This document shows positions 8,435 to 16,398 of a stretch of 64,000 bases of DNA, piece by piece. The notes below the pieces were generated by a model. The model did not search any database. It was not told the origin of the DNA and saw only the letters and a program-made list of their open reading frames with translations. This DNA comes from an uncultured Eubacteriales bacterium (GTDB lineage Bacteria > Bacillota > Clostridia > Oscillospirales > Oscillospiraceae), in contig URAM01000003.1 of the NCBI GenBank assembly GCA_900545815.1, positions 76,497 to 140,496 on the forward strand, read 5' to 3'. Each line of letters starts with the position of its first letter. Position 1 is the first letter of the stretch. The translations under genes and the position numbers were made by a program.

Positions 8435-9316
8435 TCACAGTGTCCCTCCGTTGAGTACAAACTGCCGGAATTTCTGCACCGCCGGCGGCTGATAGGCTCG
8501 GTCATCACTGACCAGGTAGAAGCTGCGCTCCCACAACGGATGGGCGATCTGGATGATCTTCACATCCAACCGCAGCAGCATATCCATATAGGGTACCACG
8601 GCGATACCAAATCCGGCAGCAACCAAACCGGCCACCACCTGATCTTCCTCCGTCTCGTAGGCGATGACGGGTTTGCCGTCAATTTTAGAGAACAATTCCT
8701 CCACCACGCCCCGCATTCCGGAGCCTTCTGAGAAGTAGACCTGGGGATAAGGCAGGGTTTCCGTCAGATCCACCGAGTGGTTCTTTGCCAAAGGATGGTT
8801 TTTGGGCACGATGAGCACCAGATCCTGCTGCTCTACTGCAATGGCAGTTAAGCCCATTTCCACTGGCGGTTTGGATGAAAAAACCAAATCAACCTTTTTC
8901 TCTGCCAGTTCATCCAAAAGATGGCTGGTCACACCGGTGTGAAAGGCGAATCGAATGTCCTTTCCCGGGTTCTCTGCCAGGAATCGAGCTGCCAATTTGG
9001 GCACATAATCTACCCCCAACGTCCGCAGCAATCCCAGCCGGATCAGCCCCTCCCCACGGCTGACCCGCTGGAGGGATTCCACCCCCTCATCCAAAATGGA
9101 CAGGGTTTCCTGGGCACAGGCTAGGAACTGTTCTCCATACTGGGTCAGGGAGATACTCCGCCCGTTCTTCTCAAACAGCGGCACCCCCAGTTCCCCCTCC
9201 AGCTGGGAGATGGCGTGGCTGAGGCTGGGCTGAGTGATGCATAGCCGCTCGGCAGTGCGGGTGTAATGCTGGACGTGAGCCAGCTCTACGAAGTAACGCA
9301 GGTGTGATAAATTCAC
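8435..9316 (-). CDS. LysR family regulator of the shikimate-type operon
   Basis: A 293-residue LysR-type transcriptional regulator. Residues 1-60 form the winged helix-turn-helix (ERLCITQPSLSHAISQLEGELG), and residues 90-293 form the periplasmic-binding-protein-like effector domain. It is transcribed away from aroE at 9536 across a 219-bp gap that holds paired dyads and a promoter, the classic layout for LysR control of a divergent operon. The inducer is predicted to be a substrate or intermediate of that operon, such as shikimate or quinate (inference). TATAAT at 9345-9350 on this strand could be its own -10. It may repress itself. Confidence 0.9.
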   Translation of the reverse strand: MNLSHLRYFVELAHVQHYTRTAERLCITQPSLSHAISQLEGELGVPLFEKNGRSISLTQYGEQFLACAQETLSILDEGVESLQRVSRGEGLIRLGLLRTLGVDYVPKLAARFLAENPGKDIRFAFHTGVTSHLLDELAEKKVDLVFSSKPPVEMGLTAIAVEQQDLVLIVPKNHPLAKNHSVDLTETLPYPQVYFSEGSGMRGVVEELFSKIDGKPVIAYETEEDQVVAGLVAAGFGIAVVPYMDMLLRLDVKIIQIAHPLWERSFYLVSDDRAYQPPAVQKFRQFVLNGGTL

Positions 9317-9357
9317 GCAAAATACGCCCCCTTTCTTTGGTATGATTATACTATAAC

Positions 9358-9425
9358 TGATAGAAAAAAACTATCATTTTATCAAATTTTATTGATTTGT
9401 TATTTTCCTCACAATGGGGTACAGT
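9358..9425 (+). promoter_or_regulatory. LysR-type operator and promoter of the aroE operon
   Basis: TGATAG-N7-CTATCA (9358-9376) is a perfect dyad with T and A spaced as LysR sites require. A second dyad, ATCAA-N6-TTGAT (9381-9396), is centred about 21 bp away, two helical turns. It abuts a -35 TTGTTA (9397-9402), which is 17 bp from TACAGT (9420-9425). This fits a recognition site plus an activation site next to RNA polymerase. Confidence 0.55.
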
Positions 9426-9535
9426 AGGGTCAGCCGAGGGCGGCAGCCGCCAGGCAAGCAGCACGGACGCCTGTACCGCCGCCCCAACCAATACGAAAAA
9501 ATGCCGCCGCTGGACGGCAAGAGGAGGAAACGCAT

Positions 9536-10402
9536 ATGCAGCTGTCAGGAACCACCACCCTGCTGGGACTGATTGGATCGCCGGTCGCACACTCCAAGTC
9601 CCCTGCCATGTATAACTACTGTTTTCGGAAGTTCCATATGGACTGCGCCTATCTGGCCTTTGATGTGGCCGCCGATCAGGTGGAGCAGTCCGTAAAAGCC
9701 ATCCGCACCCTGCATATGCGGGGCGCCAACGTGACGATGCCCTTTAAGACCACGGTCGTCCCTTACTTAGATCGCCTGACCCCGGCGGCAGAGACCATTC
9801 AGGCCGTGAACACCATCGTCAATGAGGACGGCGTCTTGGTGGGATACAACACCGACGGCTGCGGCTACACCCAGAACCTCCGCCGGAACGGCATCGAAGT
9901 GGCCGGCAAGAAGATCACCTTGATCGGCTGTGGCGGCGTTGGTTCCTCCATCGCCGTACAGGTGGCGCTGGAAGGTGCGGCGGAGCTGGCCATCTTCAAT
10001 CGGAAGGATAAGTTCTGGCCCAGCATTGAAGAACGGATGGAGGCCATCCACAAGGTCGCCCCCAACTGTGTCCTCTCCCTCCACGACCTGGCCGACCAGG
10101 ACGCCCTGCATGAGGCAGTGGATCACTGCGACATCCTCTCCAACGCCAACATGGTGGGGATGCCCCCCATGGAGGACATGAGCAACATCAAAGACCCCAG
10201 CTGGTTCCGGCCTGATCTGATCGTCACCGATGTGGTCTACTCCCCCACCGAAACGAAAATGCTCCGAGAAGCCAAAGCCGCTGGCTGCAAGACCTGCGGC
10301 GGGCTGGGGATGCTGCTGTGCCAGGGTGCGGAAGCGTTCCGGCTGTACAGCAAGGATCTGGAGATGCCCATTGATGAGATTCAAGCACTGCTTTACGATT
10401 AA
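9536..10402 (+). CDS. aroE: Shikimate/quinate dehydrogenase, first copy
   Basis: A 288-residue enzyme of the AroE family, which interconverts shikimate and 3-dehydroshikimate with a nicotinamide cofactor; some members use quinate. The substrate-binding serines (HSKSP, Ser20 and Ser22), catalytic Lys71 (NVTMPFK), Asn92 and Asp107 (NTDG) are present, as are the nucleotide loop GCGGVG (131-136) and the C-terminal GMLLCQGAEAF. ATG 9536 follows AGAGGAGG. It is the first gene of a LysR-controlled operon that also carries a carrier, a kinase and a second AroE. This argues for catabolic use rather than aromatic amino acid synthesis. Whether quinate or shikimate is preferred is not clear. Confidence 0.88.
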   Translation: MQLSGTTTLLGLIGSPVAHSKSPAMYNYCFRKFHMDCAYLAFDVAADQVEQSVKAIRTLHMRGANVTMPFKTTVVPYLDRLTPAAETIQAVNTIVNEDGVLVGYNTDGCGYTQNLRRNGIEVAGKKITLIGCGGVGSSIAVQVALEGAAELAIFNRKDKFWPSIEERMEAIHKVAPNCVLSLHDLADQDALHEAVDHCDILSNANMVGMPPMEDMSNIKDPSWFRPDLIVTDVVYSPTETKMLREAKAAGCKTCGGLGMLLCQGAEAFRLYSKDLEMPIDEIQALLYD

Positions 10403-10435
10403 CCACCAACGAAAGAGAGAAAGGATGAACAAGAC

Positions 10436-11662
10436 ATGACAAAGACAGATTCCAGAAGATACTATCCCACTGCCTTAGCCCTGTACATCACCTACTTTGT
10501 CCTGGGCATCGCAGCAACCATCATGGGGCAGTACAAGCAGGACTTCGCCGCCCTGTGGGGCGCCAGCAAGCTGGCAGACGGCAGCTTTGACGTATCCAGC
10601 GTCGTGGCCGTCATCGCCGCCATCGGCCTGGGCCGTCTGGTGGCCTTCCCCATCGCAGGTCCTCTGTCCGACCGTCTCGGCCGCCGCCTGTCCGCTCTGA
10701 TCGGCTGCGTCCTCTACGCCATCTTCCTGCTGGCCATCACTTTTGCACCGAATATGTATATCGGTTACGTCCTGGCCGTCATCAGCGGTATGGCAAACTC
10801 CTTCCTGGACACTAGCATCACCCCCTCCTGCATGGAGATCTTCAAGGAAAAGGGCACCATCGCCAACATCTTCACCAAGCTGGCCATCTCCATCGCACAG
10901 TTCCTGCTCCCCTTTGCCATCGGCTTTGTGGCCGCACGGAACCTGCCCTTCCACACCATCTTCATCGCCACTGCGATCATCATCATCGTAGACGGCATCT
11001 TCCTCTGCTTCCTGCCCTTCCCGCCTTTTGAACGAGTGGTCAAGAGCGCCGACAAGCCCAAGGAAAAGATGCACTTCACCGCCCCCGCTATCATCCTGAT
11101 CTGCCTGGGCTTCACCACCTCCACCACCTTCATGCTGTGGATGAACTGCAACCAGGAGCTGGGCAAGCTGTACGGCTTACAGGATCCTGCTATGATTCAG
11201 TCCTTCTACTCCGTGGGCATCGTCTGCGCCCTGTTCGTCAGCGCTGCACTGCTCAGCCGCAAGGTAGAACCGGCTAAGATCCTCATCGTCTATCCCTGCA
11301 TCGCCTTTATCACCCTGGGCGTCATCTACTTCGTACAGACCCCGTTCATCTGCCTGGCCGGCGGCTTCCTCCTGGGCTTCTTCGCAGCAGGCGGCGTGCT
11401 CCAGCTGGTCGCCGCAGTCGCCAACGAGATGTTCCCCAAGAACCGCGGCGTCATCACCTCCATCGTCATGATCGCCTCCAGCGTGGCCAACTACCTGGTC
11501 ATCAGCGTGGCCGGCGTCCTGACCCGTGTGGGCGGCACCAACGGCCCCCGTCTGGTTCTGCTGTTCAATATGGCAGTCACCCTGGTGGGCATCCTGCTGG
11601 CTCTGTACCTGAACGTCTGCCAGAAGCGGGAGCGGGCAGCTGCTGAAAGAGCGGAGGCATAA
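10436..11662 (+). CDS. MFS transporter of the shikimate-type operon
   Basis: A 408-residue MFS carrier with about twelve helices. It carries the typical loop between helices two and three, GPLSDRLGRR near residues 78-87. It lies between aroE and the shikimate kinase gene with gaps of 33 and 3 bp, so it is clearly part of the operon and is the likely uptake system for the cyclic acid (inference). ATG 10436 overlaps the stop of a four-codon reading frame (10425-10439) preceded by GAGAGAAAGG. Initiation may therefore be coupled to that minicistron, or may use ATG 10436 directly. Confidence 0.87.
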   Translation: MTKTDSRRYYPTALALYITYFVLGIAATIMGQYKQDFAALWGASKLADGSFDVSSVVAVIAAIGLGRLVAFPIAGPLSDRLGRRLSALIGCVLYAIFLLAITFAPNMYIGYVLAVISGMANSFLDTSITPSCMEIFKEKGTIANIFTKLAISIAQFLLPFAIGFVAARNLPFHTIFIATAIIIIVDGIFLCFLPFPPFERVVKSADKPKEKMHFTAPAIILICLGFTTSTTFMLWMNCNQELGKLYGLQDPAMIQSFYSVGIVCALFVSAALLSRKVEPAKILIVYPCIAFITLGVIYFVQTPFICLAGGFLLGFFAAGGVLQLVAAVANEMFPKNRGVITSIVMIASSVANYLVISVAGVLTRVGGTNGPRLVLLFNMAVTLVGILLALYLNVCQKRERAAAERAEA

Positions 11663-11665
11663 CGG

Positions 11666-12181
11666 ATGAAAACAACGAACAACCTCTTTCTCATTGGCTT
11701 CATGGGTGCGGGCAAATCCTCTGTCTCCGCCGCCCTGGGACAGAAGCTCGGCCGTGCGGTCGTTGAAATGGATCAGTGCATCTCGGAAAACGAGGGCATG
11801 ACCATCCCCGAAATTTTCGCCCAGAAGGGCGAGCCCTACTTCCGTACCTGTGAAACAGCCCTGCTCCAGGGCTGTGCCCAGGGGGAACCCCGTATCATCT
11901 CCTGCGGCGGCGGCGTGCCCATGCGGGAGGAAAACGTAGCGGCTATGAGAGCCTGCGGCACCATCGTCCTGCTCACCGCCCGTCCCGAAGTCATCCTGGA
12001 GCGAGTCAAGGACAGCGATGACCGCCCTCTGCTCCAGAACCGCAAAAGCGTAGAAGGCATCTCCGAACTGATGGAGCAGCGCCGACCCAAATACGAGGCT
12101 GCGGCCGATGTGACCGTGGACACCTCGGACTTGAACATCGAAGAAGTCTGCGAAGCAGTATTGCAGCAGGTCAACCATTGA
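11666..12181 (+). CDS. aroK: Shikimate kinase
   Basis: A 171-residue P-loop kinase of normal AroK length that makes shikimate 3-phosphate from shikimate and ATP. Key positions are present: Walker A GFMGAGKS (11-18), Asp36 and Arg60 for shikimate binding, the GGG loop at 81-83 (ISCGGGV), and lid Arg120 in DDRPLL. It starts 3 bp after the MFS stop, so it is co-transcribed. A shikimate kinase beside two dehydrogenases and a carrier, but without aroA or aroC, is unusual. It may trap imported shikimate as its phosphate or feed the anabolic pathway. A related substrate is also possible. Confidence 0.9.
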   Translation: MKTTNNLFLIGFMGAGKSSVSAALGQKLGRAVVEMDQCISENEGMTIPEIFAQKGEPYFRTCETALLQGCAQGEPRIISCGGGVPMREENVAAMRACGTIVLLTARPEVILERVKDSDDRPLLQNRKSVEGISELMEQRRPKYEAAADVTVDTSDLNIEEVCEAVLQQVNH

Positions 12182-12205
12182 TAGAAACACAAGGAGGAAA
12201 CTACT

Positions 12206-13051
12206 ATGTCTCAGAAATATCCCATCACCGTCAGCTCCTGGACCCTGGGCGATCAGTGCACCTTTGAAGAACGTGTTGCAGCAGCAAAGGCCGCCGGTTT
12301 TGAAGGCATCGGTCTCCGTGCGGAAACCTATGTGGACGCCCTGAACGAAGGTCTGTTCGATGCGGACATCCTGGCCATCCTGGAAAAGTACGATATGAAG
12401 GTCACCGAAGTGGAATACATCGTCCAGTGGGCAGATGACCACCGCTCCTACGAGCAGAAGTACAAGGAACAGATGTGCTTCCATATGTGCCATCTGTTCG
12501 GCGTCAACCACATCAACTGCGGCCTGATGGAGAACTACTCTGTCGAACACACCGCTCAGAAGCTGCGTGAACTGTGCCACCGTGCAGGCAAGTACACCAT
12601 CGGCGTGGAACCCATGCCCTACAGCGGTCTGCCCGATGTGAAGAAGGCTTGGGCTGTGGTCAAGGAATCCGGCTGCGACAACGCAAAGCTCATCCTGGAC
12701 TCCTGGCACTGGATCCGTGCCAACCAGAGCTATGACCCCTCCGTTCTGGCTGACGTCCCCGCTGATAAGGTAGTCGCCGTCCAGATCAACGATGTTCAGG
12801 CACACCCCTATGCCGCTCCCGTCCTCCGGGACGAGTCCATGCATGACCGCATGATGCCCGGCACCGGCCACGGCGACACCGCCGGCTTTGTGAAGATGAT
12901 CCGCGAAAAGGGCATCGAACCCGCTGTCATGGGCGTGGAAGTCATCAGCGATGAGATCCTGAGCGCCGGCGTGGCAGAAGCCGCCAAGGCAAACTTCAAC
13001 GCAACCCGCGCTGTTCTGGAACAGGCTTGGCCTGAAGTAGTGGAACAGTAA
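12206..13051 (+). CDS. Sugar phosphate isomerase/epimerase-type TIM barrel
   Basis: A 281-residue protein of the xylose-isomerase-like TIM barrel superfamily, which includes sugar isomerases, endonuclease IV and 3-dehydroshikimate dehydratases of the AsbF/QuiC type. Likely metal ligands are Glu135 (GVEPMPYSG), Asp165 and His168 (LDSWHW), Gln193 (QINDV) and Glu245 (MGVEV). The family loop MMPGTGHGDTAGF lies near 216-228. The strong AAGGAGG before ATG 12206 and its place between shikimate kinase and AroE make dehydroshikimate dehydratase, or an isomerase or epimerase of a ring intermediate, the leading ideas. The sequence alone does not settle which. Confidence 0.75.
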   Translation: MSQKYPITVSSWTLGDQCTFEERVAAAKAAGFEGIGLRAETYVDALNEGLFDADILAILEKYDMKVTEVEYIVQWADDHRSYEQKYKEQMCFHMCHLFGVNHINCGLMENYSVEHTAQKLRELCHRAGKYTIGVEPMPYSGLPDVKKAWAVVKESGCDNAKLILDSWHWIRANQSYDPSVLADVPADKVVAVQINDVQAHPYAAPVLRDESMHDRMMPGTGHGDTAGFVKMIREKGIEPAVMGVEVISDEILSAGVAEAAKANFNATRAVLEQAWPEVVEQ

Positions 13052-13107
13052 GCGCCACACACCGAACCCTTAAATTTGATCTACGACTTTTTTGGAGGTA
13101 TTACAAT

Positions 13108-13983
13108 ATGGAAAGCAGAATCTCTGGACACACGAAGCTCTTTTGCCTGATCGGCTCCCCCGTTGGCCACTCCGGCTCCCCCGCTATGTACAACTACACC
13201 TTCGAACGCCTGGGCATTGACGCCGCTTACCTGGCCTTTGACATTCCCCTGGAGCAGGTGGAAGCAGGCGTAGAAGCCCTCAAGACCCTGGGCGTAGGCG
13301 GCTTCAACGTGACCATGCCGGACAAGACCGCTGTCTCCCACCTGGTGGACGAGCTGTCCCCCGCAGCCAAACTCATCGGCGCCTGCAACACCGTCACCGT
13401 GGACGAGAACGGCAAGCTGACCGGCCACAACACCGATGGTATGGGCTTCGTCCGCAACCTGCATGAGCATGGCGTGGAAGTCAAGGGCAAGAAACTGGTG
13501 GTCATGGGCGCAGGCGGCGCAGCAACCGCCATCTGTATGCAGACCGCTCTGGACGGCGCCGCTGAGATCGCCATCTTCAACCGTACCGGCTATGACTTCT
13601 ACTCCAACGGCGAACTGACCGTCCAGAAGCTGGCAGAAGCGGTGCCCAACTGCAAAGTCACCATCCAGCCCCTCCAGGACAAGGAAGCCCTGGCAGAAGC
13701 GGTCAACCATTGTGACATCCTGGTCAACGCCACCAAGGTGGGCATGAAGCCCCTGGAAGACCAGAGCCTCATCGACCCCTCCCTGTTCCGTCCTGACCTG
13801 GTGGTTGCCGACACCGTCTACAACCCCAGAGAGACCCGCATGATCCAGGAAGCCAAGGCAGCCGGCTGCAAGATCGCCGTAGGCGGCATCGGTATGCTGC
13901 TGTGGCAGGGTGTGGCAGCGTTCAAGCTGTACACCGGCAAGGATATGCCTGCGCAGGAAGTCCTGGAGAAGTTCTTCTCCTGA
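13108..13983 (+). CDS. aroE: Shikimate/quinate dehydrogenase, second copy
   Basis: A 291-residue AroE-family enzyme, clearly homologous to but diverged from the copy at 9536. Ser22 and Ser24 (HSGSP), Lys73 (NVTMPDK), Asn94, Asp110 (NTDG), the nucleotide loop GAGGAAT (134-140) and GMLLWQGVAAF are all present, so both copies should be active. A good ribosome site (TTTGGAGG) precedes ATG 13108. Two dehydrogenases in one operon may act on different hydroxyl positions or substrates (quinate versus shikimate), or use NAD and NADP respectively. That split is inference. A 56-bp gap separates it from the flavoenzyme downstream. Confidence 0.88.
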   Translation: MESRISGHTKLFCLIGSPVGHSGSPAMYNYTFERLGIDAAYLAFDIPLEQVEAGVEALKTLGVGGFNVTMPDKTAVSHLVDELSPAAKLIGACNTVTVDENGKLTGHNTDGMGFVRNLHEHGVEVKGKKLVVMGAGGAATAICMQTALDGAAEIAIFNRTGYDFYSNGELTVQKLAEAVPNCKVTIQPLQDKEALAEAVNHCDILVNATKVGMKPLEDQSLIDPSLFRPDLVVADTVYNPRETRMIQEAKAAGCKIAVGGIGMLLWQGVAAFKLYTGKDMPAQEVLEKFFS

Positions 13984-14039
13984 GTTCCCGCCTGTAACGT
14001 CTGAAATTACCGAAGATACCAAAGAGGAGGAGTTAAGAT

Positions 14040-15968
14040 ATGAAGTTTCCGACTATGTTTTCCCCGGTGCAGATCGGCACTGTGACCGTCCCCAACCGTT
14101 TCGTCGTGCCTCCCATGGGCAACAACTTCGCCAACACCGATGGCACCCTCAGCGACCGTTCTCTGTCCTACTACCAGGCACGTGCCAAGGGCGGTTTCGG
14201 CCTGATCACCATCGAATCCACCGTCGTCTACAAGGAAGCCAAGGGCGGCCCCCGCAAGCCCTGCCTGTTCTCTGACGACACCGTTGACAGCTTCCGCCGA
14301 GTGGCAGACGCATGTCACGCCTACGGCGCCAAGGTCTCCATCCAGCTCCAGCACGCTGGCCCCGAGGGCAACTCCGCCCTCACCGGCTACCCCCTGAAGG
14401 CAGCCAGCGCCATGCCCGCTGCGGTCGGTCGTGAGATCCCCGTGGCCATGCCTACCGAGGAAGTGTACCGCCTGATCGAGTGCTACGGCGACGCCGCTCG
14501 CCGTGCCCAGCAGGCTGGCATCGACATGGTTGAAGTCCACTGCGCCCACGGTTACCTGGTGAGCACCTTCATCTCCCAGCGTACCAACAACCGCACCGAT
14601 GAGTTCGGCGGCTGCTTTGAAAACCGGATGCGTCTGCCCCGCCTCATCATCGAAAACATCCGTCGGAAGACTGGCGGCAACCTGCCCATCCTCTGTCGTA
14701 TCAACGCCAGCGATGAAGTGGAAGGCGGCCAGACCGTTCAGGACGCAGCTGCTGTGGCCGCTTACCTGGAACAGGAATGCGGCGTAGACGCCCTCCATGT
14801 GACCCGTGCTGTCCACCTCCATGACGAGTTTATGTGGGCGCCTGGCATCACCCACGGCGGCTTCAACGCCAACCTGGTCACTGAGATCAAGCAGGCTGTC
14901 TCCGTCCCCGTCATTGCTGTGGGTCGTTTTACCGAACCTCAGTACGCAGAACTGCTGGTCAAGCAGGGTCGTGCCGACCTGATCGCCTTCGGCCGTCAGA
15001 GCATCGCTGACCCCGAACTGCCCGCCAAGGCAAGAACCGGCAACCTGGAGACTCTGGCTCCCTGCATCGGCTGCCTGCTGGGCTGCGTGCCTAATATGTT
15101 CGCCGGCCGTCCCATCTCCTGCGCCGTAAACCCCTGCGTTGGCCGTGAATCTGACCTGACGCCCGCCGAAGTGTCCAAGAATGTGGTCGTGGTCGGCGGT
15201 GGCCCCGGCGGTCTGTACGCCGCTTGGATCTGCGCCCTGCGTGGGCACCAGGTCACCCTGCTGGAGAAGCACCCGGAACTGGGCGGCAACTTCCGCATCG
15301 CCGCTTACCCCACCGGCAAGGGTCAGATCACCGAAGTCATCCGCTCCTTCATCGTCAAATGCGAGAAGGCCGGCGTGGATCTGCGCTGCAACGTGGAAGC
15401 AGATGAAGCCCTCCTCACTTCCCTGCATCCCGATGCCATCATCCTGGCCACCGGCTCCACCCCCCTCATCCTGCCCATCCCCGGCCTGGATACCTGCGGC
15501 TACATCACCGCTCAGGATATGCTGGAAGGCAAGGCGCCCATGGGACAGAAGGTTCTGGTGGTCGGCGGCGGCATGGTGGGCTGCGAAGCTGCCGAATACC
15601 TGGCAGAACGGGGCCACGAGGCTGCTGTGATTGAGATGAAGGACGTTATCGCCGCTGACGTCACCCCTGAAAACCGTCGTTATATGTTCGCGAACTTTGA
15701 AGAACACCATGTCCTCCTGCGGCCCAGCGCCAAGGTCAGCCAGTTCTATCCCGATGGCGTGGACTACACCCTGGCTGATGGCACTGCCGGTTCCCTCCGT
15801 GGGTATGACAATGTGGTTCTGGCCATGGGTTCCCGTTCCAACGCCGTGCTGAAGGAAACCGCCGAGAAGGTCGCTCCCCAGGTCTTTGTCATTGGCGAAG
15901 CTGCCAAGGCGCCCGGCAACGCCGTCCTGGCCACCCATGACGCCCTGGAAGCTGCCCTTCAGATCTGA
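14040..15968 (+). CDS. FMN/Fe-S/FAD enoate reductase, 2,4-dienoyl-CoA reductase-like
   Basis: A 642-residue old-yellow-enzyme fusion of the FadH/enoate reductase type. Residues 1-330 are the FMN TIM barrel, with HCAHGYL and a following RTNNR. A 4Fe-4S site has Cys342, Cys345, Cys349 and Cys361 (C-x2-C-x3-C-x11-C). The rest is an FAD/NAD(P) module beginning at GGGPGG near 386, with a second GGGMVG near 508. Such enzymes reduce activated C=C bonds with NAD(P)H. As the last gene of the shikimate-type operon it may reduce the ring double bond of shikimate, dehydroshikimate or a derivative, using it as an electron sink (inference). GAGGAGG precedes ATG 14040. Confidence 0.88.
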   Translation: MKFPTMFSPVQIGTVTVPNRFVVPPMGNNFANTDGTLSDRSLSYYQARAKGGFGLITIESTVVYKEAKGGPRKPCLFSDDTVDSFRRVADACHAYGAKVSIQLQHAGPEGNSALTGYPLKAASAMPAAVGREIPVAMPTEEVYRLIECYGDAARRAQQAGIDMVEVHCAHGYLVSTFISQRTNNRTDEFGGCFENRMRLPRLIIENIRRKTGGNLPILCRINASDEVEGGQTVQDAAAVAAYLEQECGVDALHVTRAVHLHDEFMWAPGITHGGFNANLVTEIKQAVSVPVIAVGRFTEPQYAELLVKQGRADLIAFGRQSIADPELPAKARTGNLETLAPCIGCLLGCVPNMFAGRPISCAVNPCVGRESDLTPAEVSKNVVVVGGGPGGLYAAWICALRGHQVTLLEKHPELGGNFRIAAYPTGKGQITEVIRSFIVKCEKAGVDLRCNVEADEALLTSLHPDAIILATGSTPLILPIPGLDTCGYITAQDMLEGKAPMGQKVLVVGGGMVGCEAAEYLAERGHEAAVIEMKDVIAADVTPENRRYMFANFEEHHVLLRPSAKVSQFYPDGVDYTLADGTAGSLRGYDNVVLAMGSRSNAVLKETAEKVAPQVFVIGEAAKAPGNAVLATHDALEAALQI

Positions 15969-16091
15969 TCCAAGCCTCACACAAACCATTGCCAACCCAT
16001 TTTGATTCTCCTCATAAAAACAACTCCTACTTTTTCAAACATCTCTCCTAGATAGATCGAACAAACTCCTTAACACGTTGACAAGCAAAAG

Positions 16092-16126
16092 GCAAGCGGA
16101 CATTTCTTTCGAAATGTCCGCTTGTC
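16092..16126. terminator. Strong stem-loop, probable old recQ terminator
   Basis: GCAAGCGGACATTTC pairs with GAAATGTCCGCTTGT around TTTC. It lies 120 bp past the end of the shikimate-type operon and just downstream of the recQ remnant. T-runs are short on both strands, so efficiency is uncertain. The AT-rich stretch 15969-16080 holds no other feature I can name. Confidence 0.55.
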
Positions 16127-16144
16127 TTTGCATGAAAATACAGA

Positions 16145-16276
16145 TCAGCGCTGTTGTTTCTCTTGATACAGGGCAATGGCCTTCAAAAACGCTTCCCCAT
16201 ATTTCTCCGCTTTTACCTCACCCACGCCGGACACGCCCAAAAACTCCGGCATGGTGCAGGGCACTTTGACCGCCAT
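16145..16276 (-). pseudogene. recQ: recQ remnant, C-terminal HRDC end only
   Basis: Translation of the minus strand from ATG 16276 to the TGA at 16145 gives 43 residues that include MPEFLGVSGVGEVKAEKYG and AFLKAIALY. This is the conserved end of the HRDC domain of RecQ helicases, which helps bind DNA. The helicase domains are missing, and the frame upstream runs into the ftsZ terminator without recognisable RecQ sequence. It is therefore a deletion scar rather than a gene. Its own downstream hairpin survives. An intact recQ may exist elsewhere in the genome. Confidence 0.75.
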
Positions 16277-16333
16277 ATCAGTAATGATACACGGAAGTGG
16301 TAAAAAACGCAAGTATCCCCTTCCAAACGGCGA

Positions 16334-16372
16334 AAAACGGGTCAGAATCCTAAGATTCTGACCCGTTGCTTT
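16334..16372 (-). terminator. ftsZ terminator
   Basis: GGGTCAGAATC pairs with GATTCTGACCC around a 4-nt loop, followed on the minus strand by GTTTTT. It ends the dcw transcript 27 bp past the ftsZ stop. Confidence 0.88.
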
Positions 16373-16398
16373 TCATAGGCTATGTAGCTTGAACAACC

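Noticed and set aside
11177..13060. 627-codon frame antisense to the shikimate kinase and TIM barrel genes
   Set aside because: It covers three well-supported genes on the other strand and has no recognisable motif.
14007..15995. 662-codon frame antisense to the enoate reductase
   Set aside because: Mirror of a gene with clear FMN, Fe-S and FAD motifs; the product looks random.
16078..16269. 63-codon plus-strand frame downstream of the enoate reductase
   Set aside because: It runs through a hairpin and antisense to the recQ remnant; no ribosome site.
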